Made by a program: the position numbers and the translations under genes. 58,398 nt of DNA from Actinomycetota bacterium (GTDB lineage Bacteria; Actinomycetota; Actinomycetes; Actinomycetales; Microbacteriaceae): NCBI GenBank assembly GCA_009703455.1, contig WLGB01000002.1, positions 1 to 58,398 on the forward strand. Reading direction: 5' to 3'. How positions within the stretch are numbered: the stretch's first letter is position 1; every line of letters starts with the position of its first letter. Below are positions 35,187 to 44,941 of this stretch, in pieces. The notes under the pieces were generated by a model, which did no database searches, was not told the origin of the DNA, and was given only the letters and a program-made list of their open reading frames with translations.

Positions 35187-36383
35187 TTGTCTCTTCTAAG
35201 ACCTCTTCCCACTAAGAGCTACTCGGTGGCAAGGGTAAACAAAATGCTGGGCAAGATTTATTCAGTTGCGCTGGCTGCAATCATGACAGAGGCACTGGTA
35301 AATGGAATCCGGCAGATTGCCTTGCTAAAACCGCTAGTTTTTTGGATCTCAGCCTCGGCAGTTGTGATAGTGGTTGCTGGGGTGGCAATCACCCAGTGGT
35401 TTGCTCCTTCTCGGGCCAATTTTTGGTTGGGCGCGGTGCCGGTAGTGACAATCGCGCTTTTGCTGAGCTGGCCTCTGCATTTCGACCCAAGCCAACAGCT
35501 GGCGCAAACTTTCCAGCCCTGGATTTGGTGGACTCTTGGGATATCTTCAGTGGCAGCTGGGACCACCTATAGATTTGCCATCGGGGTTGCTTATGTATTT
35601 TCTGCAGCCTTAGGGTGGCTGCTATTGAAAACTTCAAGTTTCGGCGGATCTGGAAATCTGATAGTTGCTGGTCAAGAGGCTTTTTATCTGTTTCTTTATG
35701 CCGCGATTGTTATTGCGCTGGTGTTGGCACTTCGCTGGGAAGCAGGCAAGACTGACTCGGCGAATCAAAACGCGATTTTATCCGCAGTTAAAGCCGCCAG
35801 CGCAGACGCTGTCGAACTTGAGAGGTCTAGGCTCGACGCCCTTGTCCATGACAGCGTGCTCACAACTTTACTAGTTGCCTCAAGGGCTGAATCCGCCGAT
35901 CAAATCGCTTTAGCAACAAAATCTGCAAAAGACGCAATTGCCAAACTGGGCCAGGAACGATTTCACGATACCTTCACAACCTCCGAAACTACGCTGACCA
36001 GTTTTTTTAGCGCTCTGCAACAAAGAATTCGAGAAAATGCTCCTGTATTTCTAGTTTCCGTCAATCGCCTAAACGATCTCCCAATTCCTTCTGACATCGC
36101 AACCGCCCTAACGGAGGCGACCCTTCAGGCTGTTGATAATTCGATGAAGCACGCGGGGACAGCAACGGAACGTTCGATTCGCCTTCGCGGGTATAGATCA
36201 GGTCTGAAAATCGTGATTAGTGACAATGGCCGAGGCTTCAGACCATCAAAAGTTCCGAAAGATCGAATCGGAATTTCCTCGTCGATTGTTGGTCGCGTAA
36301 GTCGTATCGACGGTCGGGTGTCAATAAACGCTTCCCCGGGTACCGGAACCACGGTGGTTATTGAGTGGGGTCGACATGATTAG
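35187..36383 (+). CDS. Sensor histidine kinase (DesK/NarX-like)
   Basis: The 398-residue protein has about five to six N-terminal membrane helices (roughly 25-185) and a HisKA_3-type dimerisation region with H221 in DALVHDSVLTTLL. The HATPase domain carries the N box QAVDNSMKHA, G1 ISDNGRGF and IGISSSIVGR, ending with GTGTTVVIEW. The start may be TTG 35187, immediately after the regulator stop, or an ATG further in (codon 20). It pairs with the response regulator upstream. Confidence 0.9.
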   Translation: MSLLRPLPTKSYSVARVNKMLGKIYSVALAAIMTEALVNGIRQIALLKPLVFWISASAVVIVVAGVAITQWFAPSRANFWLGAVPVVTIALLLSWPLHFDPSQQLAQTFQPWIWWTLGISSVAAGTTYRFAIGVAYVFSAALGWLLLKTSSFGGSGNLIVAGQEAFYLFLYAAIVIALVLALRWEAGKTDSANQNAILSAVKAASADAVELERSRLDALVHDSVLTTLLVASRAESADQIALATKSAKDAIAKLGQERFHDTFTTSETTLTSFFSALQQRIRENAPVFLVSVNRLNDLPIPSDIATALTEATLQAVDNSMKHAGTATERSIRLRGYRSGLKIVISDNGRGFRPSKVPKDRIGISSSIVGRVSRIDGRVSINASPGTGTTVVIEWGRHD

Positions 36384-37335
36384 ACTTCCTAGCGGCTTAG
36401 TTATCACGATTGCTTCACTTTTTATCTTGAGTCCAGTTTTCACTGCAGCGATTGGCTTTGTTCACAATGGTGTTGAATTGCTGGATGCAGTTGCACTGAC
36501 GCTTTATTTGTTGGCCGCCTTCACGTCGGTGCTTTACTATCGTGAGCTTCGCATGCCGCGTCCGTTGGCATTAGTTGGCCTTCTTATCAGCGTTTTTGTG
36601 CCGCTGCTTGTGAACTTTACGTTAGACGAGTCGGATTATGGAACTGTTGCCACCTGGTACGTATCTGGAGTTTCAATCCTGATGGCAATTTGCGCGGTTC
36701 GTCAAGAAAAAACTATTGCTTGGCTGGGGACGGCATTTCTCACAGTCCAAGTGTTCATCTGGGGCGGAGCCCACACCTTGTTTGACTCAGGTATAGCTGG
36801 AGCAATTGCACTGGTGGCCACGGCTCACGCCATCTCTGTTGAAATGGGAAACTCTGCCAAGCAAACTGTCTCCTACCTTCAAACCGCAACGCTGACTCAG
36901 GCCGCTGCAGCCGCAGAAGCCTCAATACGCCAGGAGCGCTCTGAACGACTTACGAAGACACTGCGCGGAGCCCTTCCAATGCTTGAGAAAATTGCCGCCG
37001 GTAATACTTCTGCTGCTGATCGAATTGAGGCAGCCATCTTGGAAGCTGAGCTCCGCGATGAGATTCGTGGTCGAACACTGATTAACACCAAGCTCAAATC
37101 TTCTGTTCGACAAGCCAGATCTAGGGGAGTGGAAGTGGTGCTGTTGGATGAGGGTGGGTTTGATGGTGTTCCAGAGCCCGAGCGAGACGATCTTCGTAGC
37201 CGCTTGGCTGATGAGTTAGACCGTATTGAATCCGGCCGCGTCACTATTCGCTCTCCCAGAGAAGATTCTTCTAGAGTCACGTTCGTGGCCAGCAGAAAAG
37301 GCACAGCTAGGCCCGATGTATTTTTGAAGCTTTAA
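36376..37335 (+). CDS. Membrane protein with degenerate kinase-like cytoplasmic domain
   Basis: The 319-residue protein begins with about six membrane helices (roughly 5-165), then a coiled-coil-like stretch rich in Ala, Glu and Arg, then a domain with ILEAELRDEIRGRTL, ARSRGVEVVLLDEGG and a final beta segment VTFVASRKG. The layout copies the neighbouring histidine kinase, but there is no H box and no N or G box, so ATP binding and phosphotransfer are not expected. The ATG at 36376 overlaps the kinase gene by 8 bases. It may be a pseudokinase partner modulating the kinase (inference). Confidence 0.8.
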   Translation: MIRLPSGLVITIASLFILSPVFTAAIGFVHNGVELLDAVALTLYLLAAFTSVLYYRELRMPRPLALVGLLISVFVPLLVNFTLDESDYGTVATWYVSGVSILMAICAVRQEKTIAWLGTAFLTVQVFIWGGAHTLFDSGIAGAIALVATAHAISVEMGNSAKQTVSYLQTATLTQAAAAAEASIRQERSERLTKTLRGALPMLEKIAAGNTSAADRIEAAILEAELRDEIRGRTLINTKLKSSVRQARSRGVEVVLLDEGGFDGVPEPERDDLRSRLADELDRIESGRVTIRSPREDSSRVTFVASRKGTARPDVFLKL

Positions 37336-37341
37336 ATTGGA

Positions 37342-37370
37342 AGACCCGGGACTTATAAAGGCCCGAGTCT
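37342..37370 (+). terminator. Hairpin after the signalling cassette
   Basis: AGACCCGGG (37342-37350) and CCCGAGTCT (37362-37370) pair with one mismatch around an 11-base loop, 6 bases after the stop of the last gene. There is no T-run after it, so termination would need Rho or be inefficient. Confidence 0.4.
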
Positions 37371-37476
37371 ATCCCCCTGAGCAAATCCTTGCTTTCCCCT
37401 GGTAGCACTTGCAGAAAGGCTCACCTCAAAGTTAGCGAAACAATTCCGACAGTTGACTTTCTAGCCGAAATTGGTT

Positions 37477-37494
37477 GTCCCCATTATGGGGGAC
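37477..37494. terminator. Short inverted repeat between convergent genes
   Basis: GTCCCC (37477-37482) and GGGGAC (37489-37494) form a 6-bp stem with a six-base loop, 8 bases beyond the DUF885 stop codon. The rest of 37336-37501 shows no gene. Confidence 0.3.
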
Positions 37495-37501
37495 CGAACA
37501 T

Positions 37502-39163
37502 TTACAGTGTTAGAGCCTTTCTCAATGAGTCAAGGCCTAATCCCCCCAAGTTCAAAGCCTTCTTATGAAACTTTTTTATGTCAAAGAAGGTGCCTTCTTT
37601 TGACTCAACTTCGTCCCGAATCTGCTCCCAAATGCGCTGACCGATTTTGTAGCTTGGCGCCTGTCCTGGCCAACCAAAGTAGCGGTTGACTTCAAAGAGT
37701 ACAAACTCCTTTGGCATGTTGACGTTCTTTAGCATGAAATCGAGTGCGTATTCAAAGTCCCACACACCTTCGCCAGTTAGCTTTGGCTTTCCAAGGTGAA
37801 CTCCGAGGTCCAGCACCACTCGTGCTGCCCGCATTCGCTGACCATCCAGCATTCCGAGTTTGTCTCCAGGATCGCTGAGAAATCCAAGTTCCAACATCAA
37901 GCGCTCCGCATACAGAGCCCAACCTTCTCCGTGGCCCGAGCTCCAGCTCACGTTTCGGCGCCAGTCGTTTAGTTCGTCTTTGTTAAGAACAGCTTGGGCG
38001 ACCTGCAAGTGGTGCCCCGGAACACCCTCGTGATAAACAGTGGTGAGCTCACGCCAAGTATTGAACTCATTCACGCCAGGCGGGACTGACCACCACATTC
38101 GACCAGGCCTAGAGAAATCGTCGGTTGGACCAGTGTAGTAAATACCCCCAGACTGGGTTGGAGCAATCATGCACTCCAATAATTTCATCTGCTCGGGGAT
38201 TTCAAAGTGTGTTCCGCCCAAGGATTCAATTGCCTCGTCCGACTTTTTCTGCATCCAAGCTTGAAGCTCACTGGTGCCGTGCAGTTTGCGATTCGGATCT
38301 TCATCCAAGATCTTCACAGCTTCTTCGATGCTTGCGCCAGCCCTAATTTGATTCGCGACTTCGGTCTGTTCGGCAACCACGCGCTCTAGCTCTTCGATCC
38401 CCCACTGGTACGTGGCATCTAAATCAACTTTGGCTCCAAGGAACCCGCGGCTAAATAGCTCGTATCTCTCTCGCCCGATGGCATCAACATCGCTTGCAGC
38501 CGGCAGCAGCTCTTGCTTCAGAAATTGCGCAAAGTTTCCGTAGGCGGAAGTAGCGTTTTTTGCAGCGGCAACTAGTTCTGTCTTGAGAGAGTCAGGAAGG
38601 GCTCCAGCCTCAGCCTCGGCAGTTGTGGCGAACTGAATAAAGAATCCATCATCTCCTGCAATTTCTAGGGCCTGCTCGATGTTTATCCTGACCTGTCGTT
38701 TCGCAGGAGTGTCGTTTGCCGCTATACCCTCGCGAAGAGATTCTTGGTAGCCAGCTAGGGCACCTTCAACTGCGTTCATTCTGTGAACCAAGTTCTTCCA
38801 ATCCTCTTCAGAGGAAGTTGGGGAGATGTCGAAAACATCTCGAACCGCTTGCGCTGGCGATGCGATGTTATTCAAATCTCTTCTGTAAAGACCAGCATCA
38901 TACATTTCCAAGGTCAGCGATAAGTCAGCACTCAGAGCGTCTAGGGTGACTCGATCGGTGTCATCCACAGCAGTTGCAACTTTTAGCTCTGCGAGAACTT
39001 TTTTGGCCTCGGAAGCATAGTTGGCTTGAGCAGCCGGTGAAAAGTCATCAAGTTTGTCTGCCCCGATGGACGAGCCGATGCTAGTTGCGAAACTGGGGCT
39101 CAATTGGGTGATTGTTTCCACCCAGCGGTTGGCAATTTGATCGATTTGCGAATTTCGAGAAAT
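37502..39163 (-). CDS. DUF885 family protein, probable metallopeptidase, with an ATT start codon
   Basis: The protein has about 553 residues. The C-terminal half carries VYHEGVPGHHLQ and EGWALYAERLM, metal-site-like motifs of the DUF885 family, thought to be peptidases. The start is unusual: AAGGAG at 39176-39171 is followed after 7 bases by ATT (39163-39161), and the next codons read SRNSQIDQIANRW, which looks like the family N-terminus after Met. No in-frame ATG or GTG has a ribosome site nearby; a GTG further upstream would overlap the carboxylase epsilon gene. Alternatives are an ATG-to-ATT mutation or an assembly error. Confidence 0.85.
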   Translation of the reverse strand: MSRNSQIDQIANRWVETITQLSPSFATSIGSSIGADKLDDFSPAAQANYASEAKKVLAELKVATAVDDTDRVTLDALSADLSLTLEMYDAGLYRRDLNNIASPAQAVRDVFDISPTSSEEDWKNLVHRMNAVEGALAGYQESLREGIAANDTPAKRQVRINIEQALEIAGDDGFFIQFATTAEAEAGALPDSLKTELVAAAKNATSAYGNFAQFLKQELLPAASDVDAIGRERYELFSRGFLGAKVDLDATYQWGIEELERVVAEQTEVANQIRAGASIEEAVKILDEDPNRKLHGTSELQAWMQKKSDEAIESLGGTHFEIPEQMKLLECMIAPTQSGGIYYTGPTDDFSRPGRMWWSVPPGVNEFNTWRELTTVYHEGVPGHHLQVAQAVLNKDELNDWRRNVSWSSGHGEGWALYAERLMLELGFLSDPGDKLGMLDGQRMRAARVVLDLGVHLGKPKLTGEGVWDFEYALDFMLKNVNMPKEFVLFEVNRYFGWPGQAPSYKIGQRIWEQIRDEVESKEGTFFDIKKFHKKALNLGGLGLDSLRKALTL

Positions 39164-39189
39164 GGAGATTCTCCTTATTGTTTGGGGGC

Positions 39190-39420
39190 TTAAAGTCCCT
39201 GCTTGTACATAGAACCCCACTGGCCATTTCCGACAACTATGCCAGTTCTTAGGATGCTGTTGTTCATGGCCCAAGTTGAGCGCTGCTGCAACTTGAAATT
39301 GTTCTGATGCTTTCTAGCCTCCAGCAGTACGGCAATCACTGCGGCTAACTCAGAGTCAGTTGGAGATCCCGAGACCACTTCCACGGCCTCGGCAAATTCA
39401 GAATCGTCATTGATTTCCAT
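39190..39420 (-). CDS. Acyl-CoA carboxylase epsilon subunit
   Basis: The 76-residue protein matches the small actinobacterial AccE-like subunit: SGSPTDSELAAVIAVL near the middle, then STWAMNNSILR and a GNGQWGSMYKQGL ending. These subunits stabilise the alpha-beta carboxylase complex and raise its activity. The ATG overlaps the carboxyltransferase stop by one base (TAATG), as expected for stoichiometric subunits. Confidence 0.9.
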   Translation of the reverse strand: MEINDDSEFAEAVEVVSGSPTDSELAAVIAVLLEARKHQNNFKLQQRSTWAMNNSILRTGIVVGNGQWGSMYKQGL

Positions 39421-41015
39421 TACAGCGGAATGTTCCCGTGCTTTTTCGGTGGATTGGTAGCTCGCTTTGTTCGAAGAGCACGAAGCGCTTTGATCACCGA
39501 CACTCTAGTTGCGGCCGGCTCGATGATGCCATCCAATTCACCGCGCTCGGCAGCAAGGAAGGGAGAGGCCACGTTATAGGTGTATTCGGCAGCTAGTTGA
39601 GCTCTAACCTCGGCTATGTTTTTGCCGGCGGCCTCTGCTTCTTTAATTTTGTCCCGGAAAAGAATATTGACCGCTCCCTGTCCGCCCATAACTGCAATCT
39701 CTGCGGTTGGCCAAGCCAAGTTAATGTCGGCACCTAGCTGCTTAGAGCCCATCACAATGTATGCACCGCCATAGGCCTTTCGAGTAATTACGGTCACCAG
39801 TGGGACGGTTGCCTCAGCGTAGGCATATAGCAACTTAGCTCCGCGGCGAATAACTCCGGCCCACTCTTGATCGGTGCCAGGAAGATATCCCGGGACATCC
39901 ACCAGAGTCAAGATTGGAATCGAGAAAGCATCGCAGAATCGAACAAAGCGGGCAGCTTTTTCTCCAGCATCGATGTTTAAAGTTCCAGCCATCTGCGATG
40001 GCTGGTTGGCAATAATGCCAACGCTTCTTCCATCGATGCGCGCGAAACCAATAAGAATGTTCGGGGCAAAAAGCGGTTGGACCTCTAAGAACTGGCCGGA
40101 ATCAACTAGGTGCTCAATTACCGTTTGCATGTTGTAGGGCTGGTTCGGGGAGTCTGGAATCAGGATGTTTAGCTTTCGATCAGACTCGGTGATTTCAAGC
40201 TCAGAGTTCGAGTCGTAAACCACAGATTCAGAAAGATTGTTTTCAGGCAGGAAGCTAAGAAGAGTCCTTGCGTAGTCCAGTGCATCTTCCTCGTCGCTTG
40301 CTAGGTAGTGAGCTACACCTGAGGTTTGGTTGTGAGCCCTAGCGCCTCCTAGCTCCTCCATACCAACATCTTCGCCAGTCACAGTCTTAATCACGTCGGG
40401 ACCTGTGACGAACATGTTGGAGGTTTTGTCAACCATGATCACGAAGTCGGTAAGCGCCGGTGAGTAAACAGCCCCGCCAGCGGCCGGTCCCATGATGATC
40501 GAGATCTGAGGTATTACTCCCGATGCCATGGTGTTGCGCTTGAAGATTTCGCCATACTTTCCTAAGGCAATAACACCTTCTTGTATGCGGGCTCCGCCCG
40601 AATCCAATATGCCTACCAACGGAACGCCGGTTGAAATAGCTAAGTCCATTATTTTGATGATCTTGTTTCCGGCGGCTTCCCCGAGGGATCCTCCGAATAT
40701 TGTGAAGTCTTGCGAGAATAAGGCGATTCTTCTGCCGTGGATTGTTCCAAAACCTGTCACCACTGAATCACCGTAAGGACGGTTGGCTTCTAGGCCAAAG
40801 GAAGTTGAACGGTGACGGACAAACTCATCAATTTCAACAAAGGAACCTGGATCCAAAAATAGCTCGATGCGCTCACGGGCAGTTTTTTTGCCCTTGGCGT
40901 GCTGCTTTTCAATGGCGGCATCACCGCTGGCGTGAACTGCCTGATAATAACGGTGACGGAGGTCTTCTATCTTGCCGGCCGTTGTGGATAGGTCAGCTTC
41001 GGGCTTTTCAGTCAA
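39420..41015 (-). CDS. Acyl-CoA carboxylase carboxyltransferase (AccD/PccB type)
   Basis: The 531-residue beta chain transfers carboxyl from biotin to acetyl- or propionyl-CoA. Crotonase-like halves show [28 protein letters not shown] and, in the second half, [14 protein letters not shown] and [10 protein letters not shown]. The start is TTG at 41015, preceded by GGAG with a 5-base spacer; the nearby ATG is out of frame with a stop after four codons. birA is divergent and supplies the ligase for the biotin carrier. Confidence 0.94.
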   Translation of the reverse strand: MTEKPEADLSTTAGKIEDLRHRYYQAVHASGDAAIEKQHAKGKKTARERIELFLDPGSFVEIDEFVRHRSTSFGLEANRPYGDSVVTGFGTIHGRRIALFSQDFTIFGGSLGEAAGNKIIKIMDLAISTGVPLVGILDSGGARIQEGVIALGKYGEIFKRNTMASGVIPQISIIMGPAAGGAVYSPALTDFVIMVDKTSNMFVTGPDVIKTVTGEDVGMEELGGARAHNQTSGVAHYLASDEEDALDYARTLLSFLPENNLSESVVYDSNSELEITESDRKLNILIPDSPNQPYNMQTVIEHLVDSGQFLEVQPLFAPNILIGFARIDGRSVGIIANQPSQMAGTLNIDAGEKAARFVRFCDAFSIPILTLVDVPGYLPGTDQEWAGVIRRGAKLLYAYAEATVPLVTVITRKAYGGAYIVMGSKQLGADINLAWPTAEIAVMGGQGAVNILFRDKIKEAEAAGKNIAEVRAQLAAEYTYNVASPFLAAERGELDGIIEPAATRVSVIKALRALRTKRATNPPKKHGNIPL

Positions 41016-41143
41016 GATTTCTCCATTTGTCGTTCTTTGGCGCTATCGGACCAACTTTAGCGAAGGCCTACCTCGATGCTATTGCAGGTTCTGACACAGC
41101 ATTCCAGTCATTTGCTGAGGATTCCTACAAATAGCCACTGGCC

Positions 41144-41149
41144 TAGGCT
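41144..41149 (+). promoter_or_regulatory. Leaderless-type -10 box for birA
   Basis: TAGGCT, 6 bases before ATG 41156; the spacer TGAGTC closely resembles the TGAGTA spacer of the methyltransferase gene at 7791. Confidence 0.45.
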
Positions 41150-41155
41150 TGAGTC

Positions 41156-41917
41156 ATGGAATACCTCTTATCGGCACAGGCGGCAACCGGGTTCGAATTC
41201 TTGGAACAAACCGGCTCAACCAACCGTGACCTGCTCGACCGAGCGGAGTCTTGCCCTGAGTTTTACGTTCTAGCCACCAACTTTCAGACGGCCGGACGCG
41301 GGCGAATGGATCGGGCCTGGGAAGCGGCCCCAAAATCCTCAGTTATGGCTTCGATGCTGCTTCGGCCAAGATTTGCCGACTCCGCTGGCGTCGGCTGGCT
41401 TTCGCTGTTGGCAGCGCTCGCGATTCACCAGGCGCTAGGAAACTTTGGTGTTGAATCAAGCATTAAGTGGCCAAACGATGTGTTGATTGAAGATAAAAAG
41501 ATAAGCGGAATCCTGGCAGAGGCATCTTCAGATTTATCCAGTGTGGTGATTGGGTTTGGGATTAATGTGACTCAATCCGCCAATCAGCTTCCCGTTGCTG
41601 CAGCTACCTCTTTGTTCATAATTACTGGAAAGGAAATTGACCGCGATCAGCTACTAGCAACCGTGATTGAAAACCTGAAAGACCTTTATGAAAAGTTTTC
41701 GGAAGCCGGCGGCAATGCCGATGCCAGTGGCTTGCGTTCAGAGCTAATCAGAGTTTCGGCAACGATTGGTCAACAAGTTTCAGTGGAGTTTCCAGATGGC
41801 ACCAAGGCCCTGGGGCTTGCAATTGATATTGACTCGAGCGGCCGACTCGTAGTGCAAACTCAGATCGAGACACTCAGCGTCTCAGCTGGCGATGTGCTGC
41901 ACCTTCGAACAACTTAG
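41156..41917 (+). CDS. birA: Biotin-[acetyl-CoA-carboxylase] ligase
   Basis: BirA attaches biotin to the carrier lysine of the carboxylase alpha chain. The 253 residues hold the catalytic domain (TGSTNRDLLDRA, GRGRMDRAW, KWPNDVLIEDKKISGILAE) and a short C-terminal SH3-like domain. There is no N-terminal DNA-binding domain, so it is not a repressor. The position divergent to the carboxyltransferase gene is common in actinobacteria. Confidence 0.94.
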   Translation: MEYLLSAQAATGFEFLEQTGSTNRDLLDRAESCPEFYVLATNFQTAGRGRMDRAWEAAPKSSVMASMLLRPRFADSAGVGWLSLLAALAIHQALGNFGVESSIKWPNDVLIEDKKISGILAEASSDLSSVVIGFGINVTQSANQLPVAAATSLFIITGKEIDRDQLLATVIENLKDLYEKFSEAGGNADASGLRSELIRVSATIGQQVSVEFPDGTKALGLAIDIDSSGRLVVQTQIETLSVSAGDVLHLRTT

Positions 41918-41932
41918 CGGGAAGATTGTAAA

Positions 41933-42376
41933 GTGACTTTTTCAACTGAGCTGACCGTAGTCAGGCTAAAACCAGCTGCGCGCAAACTGTTTGTTCCAAC
42001 TCTGGTTCTTGCAGCCGTTTGCTTTGCACTGGCTTTTTTAGCGGACCAGTTTTCCTCAGCTGATTATGAAATTGCTTTGATGGCCGGGGCTTTAGTCGTC
42101 GTGCTGTTTTGGGTCTTTCCGCTACTTAGTTATCTCGGCAGCTACCTCGAGCTAACGACAAAGACGCTAACTTACCGCTTCGGATTTCTAGGATTCAGAA
42201 AAAAGCAGCTTGCGCTAGCTGAGCTTTCATCACTTGAAATCCAGAAGCCATCTGGCTTGCGTGCCAAAGTGATATCGATTTTGTCGGTCGACGGCAGCGA
42301 GCTGGTAGTTCGCGGATACTCTAGAACCAAGCTGTTGGCAGCTGAAATCGAAGCTTTAGCCAAAGCAACTGTGTAG
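41933..42376 (+). CDS. Small membrane protein with PH-like (bPH2-type) domain
   Basis: The 147-residue protein has two membrane helices (about 20-40 and 48-70) and a C-terminal region beginning LELTTKTLTYRFGFLGFRKKQLALAEL in pieces typical of bacterial PH domains, rich in beta strands and basic residues. The start is GTG 41933 with GGAAG upstream. The function is unknown; it lies between birA and the purK/purE genes, as in other actinobacteria. Confidence 0.82.
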   Translation: MTFSTELTVVRLKPAARKLFVPTLVLAAVCFALAFLADQFSSADYEIALMAGALVVVLFWVFPLLSYLGSYLELTTKTLTYRFGFLGFRKKQLALAELSSLEIQKPSGLRAKVISILSVDGSELVVRGYSRTKLLAAEIEALAKATV

Positions 42377-42391
42377 TAGAGGTCCGGGAAA

Positions 42392-43531
42392 TTGAGCAAT
42401 CGTGTCGGGGTTATCGGTGGCGGCCAGCTGGCTCGCATGATGACCGTGCCGGCGATAAACCTGGGGCTTGAGCTAAAGGTACTAGCTGAGAGTGACAATT
42501 CTTCTGCTTCGGTTGCAACTACCACTGTCGGTGACTACAACGACCTGCAAACGGTATTGGATTTTGCCAGGGGAGTCGATGTAATCACTTTTGATCATGA
42601 GCACGTACCACTTCATATTCTTGAGGCTTTAGAAGCCTCTGGAATTTCGGTGCAGCCGCCATCAAAGGCTTTGGCTCACGCTCAAAACAAGATAGTAATG
42701 CGAAAAGCACTTGAGGCAATCGGTGCACCAAACCCAATCTGGAAAGCAGTCAAATCGGCTAACGAACTGGAAAGTTTTATCGCGGAGTTTGGACCAGAAA
42801 TCATTGTCAAAACTCCGCTTGGTGGTTATGACGGCAAAGGTGTTCGCGTCATCAAATCATCTGCTGAAGTAAGCGACTGGTTAGCTAAAGAAACCCTTGA
42901 GTTACTGGGTGGAGAATTACTAGCTGAAGAAAAAGTTGCTTTCACTCGCGAGCTCGCACAGCTTTCGGCTAGAAATCCAAGCGGTGAATTTAGGTCTTGG
43001 CCGGTAGTTGAAACCAGACAAAAAAACGGCGTTTGCTCAGAGGTGCTGGCCCCGGCCCCGAATCTTTCACTAGATCTTGTTTCCAGCTCTAGAGAAATTG
43101 CGGAACTTATTTCTACCTCGCTTGAAGTCACTGGAAATCTAGCAGTGGAAATGTTTGAAACCAGAGATGGACGATTGCTTGTGAACGAACTAGCTATGCG
43201 ACCTCACAACTCTGGACACTTCAGTATCGAAGGATCTACCACGTCGCAGTTCGAGCAGCACCTTCGAGCAGTTCTGGATTTACCGCTCGGGGAAACAGCA
43301 ATGTCCTCGGTAGCAGTGATGGTTAATCTGCTCGGTGTGTCTGAAGATAAGGACTTTGTAGAAAACTATCCTGAGCTAATGAAGGACTTTCCAGAGGCAA
43401 AGGTTCATTCATATGACAAGGCGCCAAGAATTGGGCGCAAGCTTGGGCACATCACAGTAGTGGGCGAGAACTTAGATGCCGCCTTAGCTACCGCCAATCA
43501 GGCCCGGGCCGTGGTTTTAGGTGTCCAATAA
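42392..43531 (+). CDS. purK: N5-carboxyaminoimidazole ribonucleotide synthetase
   Basis: PurK carboxylates AIR with ATP and bicarbonate in purine synthesis. The 379 residues show the family opening GVIGGGQLARMM, the ATP-grasp lid TPLGGYDGKGV and the C-terminal NELAMRPHNSGH motif. The start is probably TTG at 42392. It lies 58 bases before purE, whose product uses its output. Confidence 0.95.
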   Translation: MSNRVGVIGGGQLARMMTVPAINLGLELKVLAESDNSSASVATTTVGDYNDLQTVLDFARGVDVITFDHEHVPLHILEALEASGISVQPPSKALAHAQNKIVMRKALEAIGAPNPIWKAVKSANELESFIAEFGPEIIVKTPLGGYDGKGVRVIKSSAEVSDWLAKETLELLGGELLAEEKVAFTRELAQLSARNPSGEFRSWPVVETRQKNGVCSEVLAPAPNLSLDLVSSSREIAELISTSLEVTGNLAVEMFETRDGRLLVNELAMRPHNSGHFSIEGSTTSQFEQHLRAVLDLPLGETAMSSVAVMVNLLGVSEDKDFVENYPELMKDFPEAKVHSYDKAPRIGRKLGHITVVGENLDAALATANQARAVVLGVQ

Positions 43532-43589
43532 AGCCCAATCCTCAGTAAAATTGGCGAGTATCTTCGATTCAATCTGACAGGAGTCAATA

Positions 43590-44099
43590 ATGGCCAATCC
43601 ATTGGTCGGCGTTGTCATGGGGTCAGACTCAGACTGGTCAGTTATGTCTGACGCGGCACAAGCCCTGAAAGAATTTGAAATCGAATATGAGGTCGAGGTA
43701 CTTTCTGCCCACCGAACTCCCGACAAAATGATTGAGTGGGGCAAAGCTGCATCTTCCCGAGGAATTAAGGTCATCATTGCTGGAGCTGGCGGTGCCGCCC
43801 ATCTTCCCGGAATGCTCGCCTCTGTGACTACTCTGCCGGTAATTGGGGTGCCGGTAGCACTTGGGAAACTCGACGGCATGGATTCACTATTGTCGATTGT
43901 TCAGATGCCTGCCGGTATTCCGGTTGCGACAATGTCTATTGGCGGAGCAAAAAACGCTGGAATCTTGGCAGCGCGAATTCTTGGAGCCTCCGACCGGACG
44001 CTAGAGACAAAACTTATTGCGTACGGAAAGTCGTTAGCTTCACTAGTTGCCGAGAAAAACGAACAGCTCAAGGCAGATATTTCTAGAGGCGGAAAATGA
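43590..44099 (+). CDS. purE: N5-carboxyaminoimidazole ribonucleotide mutase
   Basis: PurE moves the carboxyl group to C4, producing CAIR. The 169 residues contain [34 protein letters not shown] and [11 protein letters not shown], all substrate-binding segments. AGGAG sits 7 bases before the ATG. Its stop overlaps the ABC-2 permease start by 4 bases (ATGA), joining purine and envelope genes in one message. Confidence 0.96.
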   Translation: MANPLVGVVMGSDSDWSVMSDAAQALKEFEIEYEVEVLSAHRTPDKMIEWGKAASSRGIKVIIAGAGGAAHLPGMLASVTTLPVIGVPVALGKLDGMDSLLSIVQMPAGIPVATMSIGGAKNAGILAARILGASDRTLETKLIAYGKSLASLVAEKNEQLKADISRGGK

Positions 44100-44941
44100 A
44101 TTTAGCTGACTACGCGCACTCGCATGGTCTAAAGCAAGTCGGTGTTCGCCCTAAATTTATTGAGTACCTTGGGCAAGTTTGGCAAAGGCGTGACTTTGCT
44201 TTGACTATGTCGCTTTATGCGTCCGAAGCTCAAAACGCTAGAACAAGACTTGGCCGCTGGTGGTTGGTTTTACTTCCATCGCTTCAGGCTCTTGCTTACG
44301 GGTTGGTTTTTGGACTGATCCTTGGCGACTTGCGCCCTGCCAATTTCATTCCTTTTTTAATCACTGGAGTTTTTCTTTTTTCTTTCTTCTCGGGCTCGTT
44401 CTCTGCTGGGGCTAAAGCAATCACTTCTAATGGTGGACTACTTAGGACTTTAAGCTTTCCCCGAATCCTTCTTCCATTAGCCGCCGTAATCAGAGAGTTT
44501 ATTAACTTCCTTCCCCAGCTAGCTCTTTTGCCACTTGTCATGGTGGCTTTTGGCCAAGACATTACCTTTGACTGGCTGTATCTAATTCCAATCGCACTAC
44601 TTATGTTTTTGTTTAGCACTGGCCTAGCCATGATTTCCGCCCGACTAACAGTTCAAGTTAAGGACCTGGGGAAACTTGTACCTTTTATAACTCGACTGAT
44701 GTTTTATTCCAGCGGAATCTTCTTCGAAATTGATCGCATCTTCGCTGGCTATCCAGAGCTTTTAGCCATTGCGATGTTGAACCCGGTTTATGACTTTATA
44801 AGCCTGGCTCGTGGAGCGCTGGTAAACGACATGCACATGACGCCTTTCCTGTGGGTAGTTTCTTCCCTTTGGTCGGTTGGGATCTTCCTATTTGGCGTGT
44901 TCTACTTCTGGAGAGCAGAGGCCCGGTATGGACGCGATTAG
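44096..44941 (+). CDS. ABC-2 type polysaccharide export permease (TagG/Wzm-like)
   Basis: The 281-residue protein has about six helices and opens with the TagG-like cytoplasmic stretch [18 protein letters not shown] before the first helix. This family exports undecaprenyl-linked teichoic acids or O-antigen-like polysaccharides. The ATPase partner follows with a 14-base overlap. Confidence 0.9.
   Translation: MNLADYAHSHGLKQVGVRPKFIEYLGQVWQRRDFALTMSLYASEAQNARTRLGRWWLVLLPSLQALAYGLVFGLILGDLRPANFIPFLITGVFLFSFFSGSFSAGAKAITSNGGLLRTLSFPRILLPLAAVIREFINFLPQLALLPLVMVAFGQDITFDWLYLIPIALLMFLFSTGLAMISARLTVQVKDLGKLVPFITRLMFYSSGIFFEIDRIFAGYPELLAIAMLNPVYDFISLARGALVNDMHMTPFLWVVSSLWSVGIFLFGVFYFWRAEARYGRD

Noticed and set aside
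39164-39274. N-terminal extension of the DUF885 protein to 39274
   Set aside because: It overlaps the carboxylase epsilon gene and reads through the ribosome site AAGGAG; the conserved N-terminus starts after ATT 39163.
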